A DNA stretch of 64,000 nt from Vibrio crassostreae 9ZC13 (GTDB lineage: Bacteria; Pseudomonadota; Gammaproteobacteria; Enterobacterales; Vibrionaceae). Shown piece by piece: positions 47,438-56,899 of this stretch (its first letter is position 1; every line of letters begins with the position of its first letter). The stretch spans positions 453,903 to 517,902 of the forward strand of contig NZ_AJYZ02000019.1 of the NCBI RefSeq assembly GCF_000272045.2, in the 5' to 3' direction. Under the pieces are notes generated by a model. The model saw only the letters and a list, made by a program, of their open reading frames with translations. It searched no databases and was not told where the DNA came from. A program made the position numbers and the translations under genes.

Positions 47438-48782
47438 TCGTGTTACTAGATTGGATTCCCGGATGCGTCAAAAAATAGGTATAGATCAACTAAACCAGCC
47501 GATTACTAATGAAGATGTGGAACTGGCCATCGCTAATGCGGAAATTACGCTCACTTTATTGAACGAGCTTCCTATCAAATGGCTGGATATGTGTAATGAA
47601 AAGCTGTCACTGGCTTCGGAGACATTCGGTTTCTTGTTAAAGCAACGCTTACAAGTACATAAAAGGGGATACCCAAGCGTTAAACTGGAGTATTTAGCGC
47701 TGGCTGAGCGTCAGATTGAAGACCTAAAAAATGTTTATTTGTCTTTCTATCGATTGGCTCCGGGCTTGATTCATCAATTAAAGCAGAGCGAACCAACCAT
47801 TTATGCTTGGCTCATGTTGAATTCTGAGATTGGACAAGAGCAAGAAAACCTACTTTGTGGTTTATCGATACTTGATGATTTGGATTACCAAACCGCAAAA
47901 TTGCTAGTTGTTCAGTCATCATTATCAGGTATCGACTCTGTGGTAATCGAAATGGTTGAAGGTGGTTGTAAACTGCCCCTGCTTTTCTTGGAGTGCTTAC
48001 AGTTACGCCAAACTGTCACAGTTGGTCTGCTAAAACGTTGGCTTAAAGACAAGCGGTTTTCTGAGCATAAAACACATTTGTTTTTATCGTTACAAAACGA
48101 TGCAGAAAGCGTTGACTGGTTAGCTGAAAACTCAAATAGCAGTCAGAACTTGTTTGAGCGATTACTTGCGAAAGAGGATAGAGGGACATGGTTTCGTAAG
48201 GAATTTGGTACCTCAATCGATAGTGTATCTGATCCCGAAGTGGTCACTTTTGCCAAACTTTTGGAGCTCAAAGAGTTTGAGAGCTTTAATCTGAGTAGTG
48301 TACAGGCTCCGTTCGATTTTGTATTACACGGTCTGAATGAACATGTTCCGAAAATAGTTGAATTAGTATCTAGCCTTGACGAGTTCGAAGGTGAAGATTG
48401 GATTCAAGCGCTTTACATTGTCTATGGGAAACGTTTACCAGTGACACCAAAAAATTTGGGGATAGACTTTGAGTGGCACGAAATACTCGAAAAGCTAAAA
48501 GAATGGGTCGAAATTGGTGCCTACAGACAAGCGTCACCGGGTCGATTGGGACAACCTTTGACTCTAGAAACCAGTATCCAAGCCATGTTCGATACTCAAG
48601 TCAGTGCTGCTTTTAGGGTTTGGATTTGGCGTCAGGTTTGCCTCCATACTCGCTCATACATCCCTTGGGATATGGCTATGCCAGTTCATCAACAAGAGTG
48701 GAATATCACGCGACTAACTCAGAATTCAACAGCCTCAGAAAGGTTTAATCTAAGGAATAATAATGCAGTTGTGGGATATTGA
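47424..48782 (+). CDS. Helical hypothetical protein of the vgrG accessory set
   Basis: A 452-residue, largely alpha-helical protein with no signal peptide. Leu-rich helix pairs in the middle (LLCGLSILDDLDYQTAKLLVVQSSL, LPLLFLECLQLRQTVTVGLLKRWL, HLFLSLQNDAESVDWLAENS) look like HEAT-type repeats. The start is either the overlapping TTG at 47424 (AAGG nine bases upstream) or ATG at 47463. It lies between the DUF6484-like and DUF2169-like genes with overlaps on both sides, so it should act with them on VgrG. I cannot assign a function. Confidence 0.6.
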   Translation: MRSIDRVTRLDSRMRQKIGIDQLNQPITNEDVELAIANAEITLTLLNELPIKWLDMCNEKLSLASETFGFLLKQRLQVHKRGYPSVKLEYLALAERQIEDLKNVYLSFYRLAPGLIHQLKQSEPTIYAWLMLNSEIGQEQENLLCGLSILDDLDYQTAKLLVVQSSLSGIDSVVIEMVEGGCKLPLLFLECLQLRQTVTVGLLKRWLKDKRFSEHKTHLFLSLQNDAESVDWLAENSNSSQNLFERLLAKEDRGTWFRKEFGTSIDSVSDPEVVTFAKLLELKEFESFNLSSVQAPFDFVLHGLNEHVPKIVELVSSLDEFEGEDWIQALYIVYGKRLPVTPKNLGIDFEWHEILEKLKEWVEIGAYRQASPGRLGQPLTLETSIQAMFDTQVSAAFRVWIWRQVCLHTRSYIPWDMAMPVHQQEWNITRLTQNSTASERFNLRNNNAVVGY

Positions 48783-49755
48783 GAACCATCCAGAACTTTC
48801 AATCAAAGGCCGTTTTCAACGGGACCATAATGGCAATGAGGTGTGGGTTGTCGTTGGAAAACGCTCATGGCAACTCGTAGGTTCTGTTTGGAAGGAGCAA
48901 GAAGAGGCAGAGATCTATGACGATCCTGTCTATCTGGGTGAAGCAGGGCTTTCCGCGATGAAAGCTGACCAAGAGTTCTCAGTTGTTAAAACCAACACAG
49001 ATGTACTGATTTTCGGTAAGGCCCGAAGCTACGCGAAAAAGGCAGTTACGTACCATGAGTGTCGGCTTTTGATTGATGGCCATATAGACAAAACCATATC
49101 GGTACTTGGTGATAGGCAATGGATTGAGCACGGAGGTAGCGTAACGCTAAGTAAACCACTCCCATTTGTGGAAAAAGAGATGGACTTCTCCTGTGCTATC
49201 GGAGGCGATTTAAGAAACCGGCTCGGCGGAGGTATTGCTGATACTAAAGAGGAACTATTGAAACAGAAGGTTCCTTCGGTTTTTTATCCTACGGAAGATT
49301 GGAGTGCGACACCCAAGAATACACGGGTTGCTGGATTTGGCCCGTTAGCCCCATTTTTCGGGGCTCGTCAGCAATATGCTGGCACTTTTGATGACGATTG
49401 GCTAGAGAATAGGAAACCTCTTTATCCCGTAGACTTTGACCAGCGTTTTTATCAGAGTGCGCCACTAGACCAACAATGCAAAGGCTTCATATCTGGCGGT
49501 GAACGTTTGATGATGAGTGGGTTTTGTCATGATGACTCGCTCTCTTTCCGCTTCCCTCAGGAAATGTATGTCGCAGAAGCGCAGTTCAAAAATGCTAATT
49601 ATCAAGCTGATATGTTTATTTCTACCGTTTTCATCGATACCGAGACTCGCACACTTTCAATCAGCTATAGCGCTGCGTTTCCATGTCAAGGTGAGGAGCA
49701 CCTGTTAGTGTCAACGAAGATTCATAAAAAACAGGAGTTTTCCGATAATGAATAA
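48763..49755 (+). CDS. DUF2169-like T6SS adaptor
   Basis: A 330-residue beta-rich protein. Features typical of DUF2169 include the early VVVGKRSWQL strand, then DVLIFGKARSYAKKAVTYHECRLLIDG, and later FGPLAPFFGARQQYAGTFDDDW with YPVDFDQRFYQSAPLDQQ. DUF2169 proteins are coded with VgrG and PAAR genes and are regarded as effector adaptors or chaperones. It starts with AAGGA upstream inside the end of the preceding gene and overlaps the next by 8 bp. Confidence 0.75.
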   Translation: MQLWDIENHPELSIKGRFQRDHNGNEVWVVVGKRSWQLVGSVWKEQEEAEIYDDPVYLGEAGLSAMKADQEFSVVKTNTDVLIFGKARSYAKKAVTYHECRLLIDGHIDKTISVLGDRQWIEHGGSVTLSKPLPFVEKEMDFSCAIGGDLRNRLGGGIADTKEELLKQKVPSVFYPTEDWSATPKNTRVAGFGPLAPFFGARQQYAGTFDDDWLENRKPLYPVDFDQRFYQSAPLDQQCKGFISGGERLMMSGFCHDDSLSFRFPQEMYVAEAQFKNANYQADMFISTVFIDTETRTLSISYSAAFPCQGEEHLLVSTKIHKKQEFSDNE

Positions 49756-50716
49756 CAATTCAGCACGATTTGTTATTGGGATGGAGGCCATGACACCAAC
49801 CGGCATGAACCTTGATATCGCCACAACAGTCGCCAAAGCGGATTTGGGAAGGTTTGACCAGAAAGTGGACTTGGATGGAATAGAAAGGTTCACCTTCGCC
49901 AATATTGAATACACTTCGAAGACATCATTGTTTGATAAGTGTAAAGAGCTTATTGAGAGCTTAATTGGGTCTCTTTTGAAACAATTGCCTAAAGTATTAA
50001 AGCCTATTCCTCTACTAGTTAATATACCGGAGGCTCTTTCTGTTGTTGCGATGAGTGAGTGGTTAAATGAATGTAGGCATTGCGATTCAATCTCACATTA
50101 TGAAGTTGTTCAACAAAGTGGGCCGTCACATTTAACGACATCATTAGCGAAATTGAACCAATTTGACGCAATTATGAGCATTTCGGTGGCCTCACTTGTC
50201 GATGACCTTAGCGGTTTAATTGATGCCGGACAGGTAATGAGCTCATCTAATCCTTGGGGGATTATTCCAAGCGAGGGAGGGGCTGGTGTCATTTTGTGTC
50301 GAAACAATTTGGTTAAAACGTTAAAACTTAAGCCCTTGGCGCAATTAGGTTACTTTGACTTAGAAGCCGCAAACACAACTCGTAGAACAATGATGAAGTT
50401 AGTGAGAAATGCGAGCCGTAAGATCAAAAAATTTGGACCTGTATTCACTGACATGACCAATCTCAGATCTCACACTGAAGATTATGGCTTCGCGTTAGGT
50501 GCGCGCGCGGAATATTTCGAAAACCCTCAACAGCCGACTTTGATCAATGATTTATGGGGGACATTAGGTCGTTGTTCCGCATTGGCATTATTGGCTAGCG
50601 CGATCCGTGACGCACCTAACAGTAAACAGGTGACCCTGTTAATGTTTGATATTCAGGGAGAAAGGGCGCTCCTTCAATTGGTCCGAATGAAACATATTGG
50701 ATTTGGTCCAAGTTAG
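49748..50716 (+). CDS. Thiolase-fold (ketosynthase-like) T6SS accessory protein, catalytically dead
   Basis: A 322-residue protein that resembles beta-ketoacyl synthases in layout: N-terminal RFVIGMEAMTPTGMNLDIATT, middle WGIIPSEGGAGVILC (compare the GEGAG loop) and C-terminal LWGTLGRCSALALLASAI (compare GHTLGAAG). The position of the nucleophile Cys reads GPSHLTTSLAKL, without Cys, and the catalytic His of GHTLG is replaced. It is therefore probably a binding scaffold, not an enzyme. Such genes occur in vgrG-DUF2169 clusters. It is the last gene before a 582-bp gap, and no effector or PAAR gene follows directly. Confidence 0.6.
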   Translation: MNNNSARFVIGMEAMTPTGMNLDIATTVAKADLGRFDQKVDLDGIERFTFANIEYTSKTSLFDKCKELIESLIGSLLKQLPKVLKPIPLLVNIPEALSVVAMSEWLNECRHCDSISHYEVVQQSGPSHLTTSLAKLNQFDAIMSISVASLVDDLSGLIDAGQVMSSSNPWGIIPSEGGAGVILCRNNLVKTLKLKPLAQLGYFDLEAANTTRRTMMKLVRNASRKIKKFGPVFTDMTNLRSHTEDYGFALGARAEYFENPQQPTLINDLWGTLGRCSALALLASAIRDAPNSKQVTLLMFDIQGERALLQLVRMKHIGFGPS

Positions 50717-51298
50717 TTCGGGGTCAACGTTTTTGTGTAACTATTGTTTATGAGAATTAGTTTAAGTTTGATGCTCTAGAGAGAGCTGCAATGTTCTTGT
50801 TATGTATTGCCAATTTGCACTTTTATCAATTGAGCTGAAATTTGCGAGCGTTACTTTTAACTTGAGGTGTTTGGCAAGTGGCTTAGCTACATCATTGTGT
50901 TAGGCATTTTAACAACTAACTTAAAACTCATTCATATTGGATAGTTTCTAATTGTATGGCTTTCATCTTAACTGCAGGATTTTAGGTTATCTCCAGTCTA
51001 TTTAAAGGCTTCTAAATACGATTGAGTTGACTAGCTGCACTCCCAACTATTTATCATACTAAACGTTAATAATGTGATTTATGTCACGATGGGAATTTTA
51101 ACCATTATTGAAACGGAAATTTATCTATATTTCGAGTGAAAAGTTGTTAGTCAATGAGTTTGTTATTACACGGCGTTATTTAGTAATAATAACTAAAGTA
51201 ATAGTCTTACCGATGGTTTTAAATACTGCTATTGAAAAGGGTATTGGACAGTAATTATTATCCAGCATTAATTTATTTCGTTTGATAAAGAGTTTAGC
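50717..51298. other. 582-bp interval before the kinase-tss operon
   Basis: No reading frame, RNA hairpin with T tract or repeat stands out. A short hairpin GCTCT-AGAG-AGAGC lies at 50773-50786, and a CRP-like site lies at 51073-51088. The composition is AT-rich throughout. There is no remnant of a PAAR or effector gene that I can read. Confidence 0.6.
51073..51088. promoter_or_regulatory. Candidate CRP site
   Basis: TGTGA-TTTATG-TCACG matches the CRP consensus TGTGA-N6-TCACA at nine of ten conserved bases. It lies 211 bp before the GTG of the kinase gene, so it could control a promoter of the kinase-tssABCEFG operon. Confidence 0.55.
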
Positions 51299-53290
51299 GT
51301 GCCAGAAAAGCAAGGGACAGCCAAAGGTTATCTAGATAAGTTGGTTGTGAAAGCGATCGAAAAGAAAAATCAGCAAGCTCAGAATATGGCTAATAAAAAT
51401 AAGCCCAAGCTAGAGTATGTGATTTTCTCCCAATTTGACGTGTTAGATACATTACCTTCAAAAAATGGCAAAACGACTGTTTATCACCTGGCCAAGAAAG
51501 GGAACCCTGAAAAACAGGTTTGCTGTAAGGTTCTAAATGAAGGTTCATCTGAACTTGCGAATGAATTAATCATTAATGAAGCCAGTCGTCTTGAGATGTC
51601 TCAACATCCGAGTGTTGCTGATTTCATTAAAATAGGCAAAGAGTTCGATCGACCATACTTTATGTATCAGTGGATTCAGGGCGAATCTTTGGCTGAAAAA
51701 ATGGCTCGTCATACTCCTAAAGGTTTTAGGCATGACCATATTGCGTGGCTGATATATCAATTGTCTGGTGCGCTTGAGTTTATGCACACGAGAGGTGTCT
51801 GCCATTTAGATATTAAACCTTCAAACATTATTGTTACAGAGTCCGATTATGTAAAGTTGATCGACTTTGGTGCTGCTCGTTATGTTGGTGAATCTAATAC
51901 TTACGCTGAAGCAAGCATGAGCTATGCGTCTCCTGCGTTTATAAAGTCTGGCGTGGCTCAACCTCAAGATGACGTCTATTCATTGGCGTTGTTAACTGGG
52001 CATCTATTTCTTGGAGCTGCATTTGGCGATGCTTGGACAACTCAATTACAAGCAAAAAAACGACCAGGTTTAATCCCTAACCATGTATGGAAGTTAATTA
52101 AAGATGTTGTCAACAACCCTCGACAGCACAGGTATACAGCGACTTCGTTTGCGCAGCAACTAGCCAAGATCGATACCCAAAAATTTGGTGCTGATGTAAG
52201 TGCTCCCTTATTTAGTAGTTTACGGAATGCTGATCTCGTTCTAACCAAACATCGAACTATTGACAGAATTCAAAGTGGTCGGCTTCGATACTTAGAAGCG
52301 AGTTTGGTTCTGTGTGTCGTGATTATCACTGGTACATATTTATATAACCAAGGTCAGCCTGAATGGAAATCGATTGTTAAATCGACCAACAGTTCGAGTA
52401 GCCTTGTGAGCACGATTAAACCTGCACAAACCGCGTCTTTTTTAGCGCAGTCTCCATGGGATATTGAATTCGCGTTACAAGATATGGAAAAAGATGTCGT
52501 CTCGACAGCTCCTTACCGAGAAGCTTATGAAGTCCAACAGAGCAAATTAGCTAAGTTGTATAAAAACTATGAATCGGACTTGAATGAATATGAAGGGGCG
52601 GTCGATCTACTTCCTAAAACTCTGATGTCGATCCGGCATGATCTCGTTGTTTTGCGAGAAAAACTGAACAGTGACGGCTCTCTATTTCCTTATGCAGATA
52701 AAGCGCTGACGGAAACGATGGCAAGTCTGAATAAGGCGACCATCAATTCACAAAATATTGCCGCCTTTGGTGGGAATCAAGAACAGCGTTTAGTCCAACT
52801 CATCTTAGATGGGAAATCAGATGTTGCAGACAGTGATATTGAAACTGCTTGGAAAGTAAACCAGTCAAGAGCCTACTTTTATAGTCATGTATTACCGCGA
52901 AAAGTGCTCAGCGGAATAGATGCCTCGATAGAGAAAAATGCAAAGCAGCATTATTACACCAAAGCAATTCTTGAGGCAGAAGCTGCGCAATCATTTTTTG
53001 GTAACACGCCAAAATTGAAAGCTAAAGTAAGAGCTCTAAAAGTAGCAAGAAGCGAATTTATCTTGTTCAGTACTGTAACTGAACAATCAGTATTTGGCCG
53101 ACAGAAACTTCACGACTCGTTAGCTGATCTAGAGACTAATGCCCCTAAGAAATTCAGCGAAATAACGGAAATTCTTAATAGTATGGCAAGTGATTCTATA
53201 GACAAAAGTCATCAACTATCTAAACCAGCGCGAGGTGCTATAGCAATCGAGCGAGCAATTAGAAATTACAATTCTGAAAGCAGAGGTTAA
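51299..53290 (+). CDS. PpkA-like membrane Ser/Thr protein kinase of the T6SS
   Basis: A 663-residue protein with an N-terminal Hanks-type kinase: Lys in VCCKVLNE near 76, catalytic loop CHLDIKPSNIIV near 167-178, DFG as IDFGAARY near 187, and SYASPAF as the APE region. The Gly loop is poor (TLPSKNGKTTVYHLAK). One membrane helix follows (LEASLVLCVVIITGTYLY, about 333-350), then a 300-residue helical periplasmic part. T6SS kinases of this layout phosphorylate Fha-type partners to start assembly; no Fha gene is in the window. The start is GTG with AAAGAG upstream. tssA follows by 1 bp. Confidence 0.85.
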   Translation: MPEKQGTAKGYLDKLVVKAIEKKNQQAQNMANKNKPKLEYVIFSQFDVLDTLPSKNGKTTVYHLAKKGNPEKQVCCKVLNEGSSELANELIINEASRLEMSQHPSVADFIKIGKEFDRPYFMYQWIQGESLAEKMARHTPKGFRHDHIAWLIYQLSGALEFMHTRGVCHLDIKPSNIIVTESDYVKLIDFGAARYVGESNTYAEASMSYASPAFIKSGVAQPQDDVYSLALLTGHLFLGAAFGDAWTTQLQAKKRPGLIPNHVWKLIKDVVNNPRQHRYTATSFAQQLAKIDTQKFGADVSAPLFSSLRNADLVLTKHRTIDRIQSGRLRYLEASLVLCVVIITGTYLYNQGQPEWKSIVKSTNSSSSLVSTIKPAQTASFLAQSPWDIEFALQDMEKDVVSTAPYREAYEVQQSKLAKLYKNYESDLNEYEGAVDLLPKTLMSIRHDLVVLREKLNSDGSLFPYADKALTETMASLNKATINSQNIAAFGGNQEQRLVQLILDGKSDVADSDIETAWKVNQSRAYFYSHVLPRKVLSGIDASIEKNAKQHYYTKAILEAEAAQSFFGNTPKLKAKVRALKVARSEFILFSTVTEQSVFGRQKLHDSLADLETNAPKKFSEITEILNSMASDSIDKSHQLSKPARGAIAIERAIRNYNSESRG

Positions 53291-53291
53291 C

Positions 53292-54866
53292 TTGAGTCTG
53301 ATCGATACTGAAACGCTATTAGCACCAATATCTGAACACTCACCAACTGGTGAGGATGCTAGGTACGAGTTTTGCTATGAAATGATGGAAGCCGAAGTGA
53401 AAAAATTTGGTTCATTATTTGGTGAGACTGTTGACTGGCATATAGTAAAAGTCCATTCGATTGAAGTGCTAAGTCAGCATAGTAAGGATCTTAAAGCGCT
53501 TTGTTATCTGATCCGTTCTTTGGTAGAGGACAAAGGCGAGATAGGGCTTGAGGAAGGATTATCTTTGCTCAATGACTCAATCAGTCGTTTTGGTCATGAG
53601 TTATACCCTAAACGTAAAAGAGGTAGAGATGGGGCTGTTGAGTGGCTCAATCATCAATTCAAACTCGTCGCGACTAAATTGTCTGCAGAATCCCTTGACT
53701 GGGAAGTTCTATCTCGATGTATCACACTAACTGAAGGTATCCAGCGTCAGTTTGACGAGATATTTCAAGACTCTGATGTAGACTTTTTCGAATTAAAAAG
53801 TCATTTGAATCAACTAATGCAGAACGCATCTCTAAATGAAGAAACGTTGGTTGAACACAGTGTGGCTGATTCCGAACCGCTCATTGATGTTGTTGCACTG
53901 TCCGAGAAAGCGATCGTTCCACAAAGCCACGAAGCTGACAGTCCGAAGACGCACACCACGCCTAATCAGAAACGAAGTAAACCTCGAGAGCACAGCACTG
54001 TAGACGTTGACACGGATTTTTCATCTCCGGCTGCATCAAAGCGTACGTTAAAAAAAGTGTCTGAGATCATGGTGCATTCAAATCCGACTGAACCTTTAGG
54101 ATATCGGATTTACCGTCACCTGACATGGGCCGACGTTGATGGTTTACCTGATCACAAAGACAATCTAACGCCTCTTAGCCTCGCTGTGTCATCAGACCAG
54201 CAGGCGGAATATCGAGATAAAGCAAATCAAGAAAGTGATATCGATACGATCAAGCGTTTAGAGCGAACACTTACTGATGCGCCATTTTGGCTGACTGGGC
54301 ATTATTTCGTTTATTCAATGTTAGACAATCTTGGGTATGACGAAGCTGCGTTGGCTGTAAAGCAAGAAACAAAGAGATTTGTCGATTCTTTTGAGGGAAT
54401 TGAGAACCTCTCTTTCAAAAATTCTATTCCATTTGCGGATGAAGCAACGATTACTTGGTTGTCTACAGGTAACGCTTGTCCTTCGGGTAAGTCGTCAATA
54501 ATTCAAACTATTGTTGTAGCTGAAGATGATCTATCTGAGATGGAGGATATTGCCCTAGGTGACTTGGGTAAATATGTGGCTGAACTGTCAAACAAACTCG
54601 AGTTGGATAACTCCGGTCGTGGACAATTCATGTTGCACTTAAAGTTAGTGAAAGCCTACCAAAGTGTTGGTTTATACCCTTTGTGCTTGCCTTACTTGGA
54701 ACAAGGTTGGGCGGTGGCTAAGGAACTAAATCTATCAATTTGGGAACCCCATTTGTTTTTTTCTTTAGAAAATCTAATTCAAAAAACTCTAAAGGAACTA
54801 TATCGAACTAAGGATTTTTTACCTGTGAGATATAGCGAATGGGAAACAATTTATGACCAGCAATAA
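53292..54866 (+). CDS. tssA: TssA, T6SS cap/priming protein
   Basis: A 524-residue TssA. The ImpA-N domain is clear at the start (LLAPISEHSPTGEDARYEFCYEMMEAEVKKFG... YPKRKRGRDGAVEWLNHQFK), and the C-terminal part is helical with a VasJ/VasL-like region (LERTLTDAPFWLTGHYFVYSMLDNLGYDEAALAVKQET). TssA links baseplate, sheath and tube during assembly and may cap the distal end. The start is TTG with AGAGG six bases upstream. It follows the kinase gene with 1 bp between and precedes tssB by 17 bp. Confidence 0.9.
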   Translation: MSLIDTETLLAPISEHSPTGEDARYEFCYEMMEAEVKKFGSLFGETVDWHIVKVHSIEVLSQHSKDLKALCYLIRSLVEDKGEIGLEEGLSLLNDSISRFGHELYPKRKRGRDGAVEWLNHQFKLVATKLSAESLDWEVLSRCITLTEGIQRQFDEIFQDSDVDFFELKSHLNQLMQNASLNEETLVEHSVADSEPLIDVVALSEKAIVPQSHEADSPKTHTTPNQKRSKPREHSTVDVDTDFSSPAASKRTLKKVSEIMVHSNPTEPLGYRIYRHLTWADVDGLPDHKDNLTPLSLAVSSDQQAEYRDKANQESDIDTIKRLERTLTDAPFWLTGHYFVYSMLDNLGYDEAALAVKQETKRFVDSFEGIENLSFKNSIPFADEATITWLSTGNACPSGKSSIIQTIVVAEDDLSEMEDIALGDLGKYVAELSNKLELDNSGRGQFMLHLKLVKAYQSVGLYPLCLPYLEQGWAVAKELNLSIWEPHLFFSLENLIQKTLKELYRTKDFLPVRYSEWETIYDQQ

Positions 54867-54883
54867 ACTAGAAAGGACTAATT

Positions 54884-55390
54884 ATGTCACGTGATGGCTC
54901 GGTGGCTCCGAAAGAGCGAATTAATATACGTTATGTTCCAGCAACAGGCGATGCGTCTGATGATGTTGAACTGCCCCTAAGTATGATGGTTGTCGGTGAC
55001 TTCACTGCTCGTGCAGATGAAACTCCGATCGAAGAGCGTAATCCGATTAATATCGATAAAGATAACTTTAACGAAGTATTAGAAGGTTACGCACCGAATA
55101 TCAAAGCAAATGTTGAAAACCGTCTTTCTGATGAAGAAGGTGCGCAAATTGGCGTTGATATTACATTCAAAAATATGAAGGACTTTACTCCAGAGTCGAT
55201 TGCGAAGAGCGTTCCTGAGCTGAATGGTTTACTAGAACTTCGTGAAGCCTTGGTTGCATTGAAAGGCCCTCTAGGGAATGTACCTGCTTTCCGTAAGAAG
55301 ATTGCAGCAGTTCTTCAAGATGAAGAAGCAAGAAAGAAACTTTTGGATGAACTAAGCATTGGTGCAGACCAAGGCGAAAAAGCAGAGTAA
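54884..55390 (+). CDS. tssB: TssB (VipA), small sheath subunit
   Basis: A 168-residue contractile sheath protein. Typical TssB sequences are SVAPKERINIRYVPATGDASDDVELPLSMMVVGDFT near the N-terminus, INIDKDNFNEVLEGYAP, and DFTPESIAKSVPELNGLLELREALVALKGPLGNVPAFRKKI. It interlocks with TssC and forms the helical sheath around Hcp. The ATG has AAAGGA upstream; tssC follows after 8 bp. Codon use is biased toward preferred codons, like hcp and tssC. Confidence 0.96.
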   Translation: MSRDGSVAPKERINIRYVPATGDASDDVELPLSMMVVGDFTARADETPIEERNPINIDKDNFNEVLEGYAPNIKANVENRLSDEEGAQIGVDITFKNMKDFTPESIAKSVPELNGLLELREALVALKGPLGNVPAFRKKIAAVLQDEEARKKLLDELSIGADQGEKAE

Positions 55391-55398
55391 GGAAGATC

Positions 55399-56880
55399 AT
55401 GTCGGCAGAAGCACAAGCACAAGCACCAGAACAAGAAGCAGCTCTAGTTGAGTCAGGCTCTCTTCTGGATAGCATTTTAAATGAGACTCGCATTAAACCT
55501 AGTGATGAGGGTTTTGACGTTGCAAAGCGTGGCGTTGAAGCATTCATTGGTGAGTTATTAAGCAGCTCAACAGTAGAAAAAGTAGACCAGTCTTTAGTTG
55601 ATTTGATGATCTCTGAGATTGATCAAAAGTTGTCTAAACAGGTTGATGCAATTCTTCACAACGAAGAAGTTCAAGCGATTGAATCAACATGGCGTGGTCT
55701 TAAATATCTTGTTGATCACACGGACTTCCGTGAAAACATTCAAATCGAACTTATTTCGGCTAAGAAAGACGAAGTTCTGGATGATTTTGAAGATGCTCCT
55801 GAAGTAGTGAAATCAGGTTTATATAAGCAGATTTATACTCGTGAATACGGTCAATTTGGTGGTAAGCCTGTAGGTGCCGTTATTTGTGATTACCAACTAT
55901 CTGCGTCTTCGCCTGATATTAAACTAATGGAATATATGGGTAATGTAGGTGCTATGTCTCATGCACCATTTATTACTTCTGCATCTTCTCAATTCTTTGG
56001 TTTAGATTCTTATGAAGAATTACCAAACTTAAAAGACTTAAAGTCGGTATTTGAAGGTCCTCAGTATACTAAGTGGCGCGGATTCCGTGAGCACGAAGAC
56101 GCACGTTATGTTGGGCTGTGTACATCACGTTTTATGCTGCGTACGCCATACTCAGTTGAAGACAACCCAATTAAGGCGTTTGACTACGATGAAATGGTTA
56201 CGGACAGCCATGACAATTACCTTTGGGGTAACTCAGCTTATGCTATGGCTTCAAAGATCAGTGAGTCGTTTGCAAAATATCGCTGGTGTCCAAACATTAT
56301 TGGCCCGCAAAGTGGTGGTGCGGTAACCGATTTACCGGTTTATAACTTTGAAGCGATGGGTCAGATCGAAACTAAGATCCCAACCGAAATTCTGGTTTCT
56401 GACCGCCGTGAGTATGAACTTGCAGAAGAAGGCTTTATGGCTTTAACAATGCGTAAAGGTTCTGATAACGCAGCGTTCTTCTCGGCAAACTCAGTTCAAA
56501 AACCAAAAGTGTTTGCGAATACACCTGAAGGCAAGCAAGCTGAGATGAACTACAAGTTGGGTACTCAGCTACCTTACATGTTCATTATTAACCGCTTAGC
56601 TCATTACATTAAAGTACTTCAACGTGAGCAAATTGGTTCTTGGAAAGAGCGTACCGATTTGGAAGTTGAGCTAAATAAATGGATCCGTCAATACGTATCT
56701 GACCAAGAGAACCCGCCAGCAGAAGTTCGTGGTCGTCGACCGTTACGAGCGGCTAAAGTCGAAGTGTCTGACGTTGAGGGTGACCCAGGTTGGTATAAAG
56801 TATCGATGTCTGTTCGTCCTCACTTCAAGTACATGGGCGCGAGCTTTGACTTATCTTTGGTTGGTAAGCTAGACCAATAA
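55399..56880 (+). CDS. tssC: TssC (VipB), large sheath subunit
   Basis: A 493-residue TssC with standard family sequences: IESTWRGLKYLVDHTDFRENIQIELI, GAVICDYQLS, HAPFITSASSQFFGL, EHEDARYVGLCTSRFMLRTPYS and the C-terminal VSMSVRPHFKYMGASFDLSLVGKLD. The sheath it forms with TssB contracts to eject the tube, and ClpV recycles it. Start ATG has AAGGA. An intrinsic-terminator-like hairpin lies 19 bp after its stop, before tssE. Confidence 0.96.
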   Translation: MSAEAQAQAPEQEAALVESGSLLDSILNETRIKPSDEGFDVAKRGVEAFIGELLSSSTVEKVDQSLVDLMISEIDQKLSKQVDAILHNEEVQAIESTWRGLKYLVDHTDFRENIQIELISAKKDEVLDDFEDAPEVVKSGLYKQIYTREYGQFGGKPVGAVICDYQLSASSPDIKLMEYMGNVGAMSHAPFITSASSQFFGLDSYEELPNLKDLKSVFEGPQYTKWRGFREHEDARYVGLCTSRFMLRTPYSVEDNPIKAFDYDEMVTDSHDNYLWGNSAYAMASKISESFAKYRWCPNIIGPQSGGAVTDLPVYNFEAMGQIETKIPTEILVSDRREYELAEEGFMALTMRKGSDNAAFFSANSVQKPKVFANTPEGKQAEMNYKLGTQLPYMFIINRLAHYIKVLQREQIGSWKERTDLEVELNKWIRQYVSDQENPPAEVRGRRPLRAAKVEVSDVEGDPGWYKVSMSVRPHFKYMGASFDLSLVGKLDQ

Positions 56881-56899
56881 TAAGTTTGGAAATAAATAA

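Noticed and set aside
50871..50887. TTTGGCAAGTGGCTTAGC as a sigma-54 promoter for the kinase operon
   Set aside because: The distance between GG and GC is 11 instead of 10 and the -12 box is TTAGC rather than TTGC.
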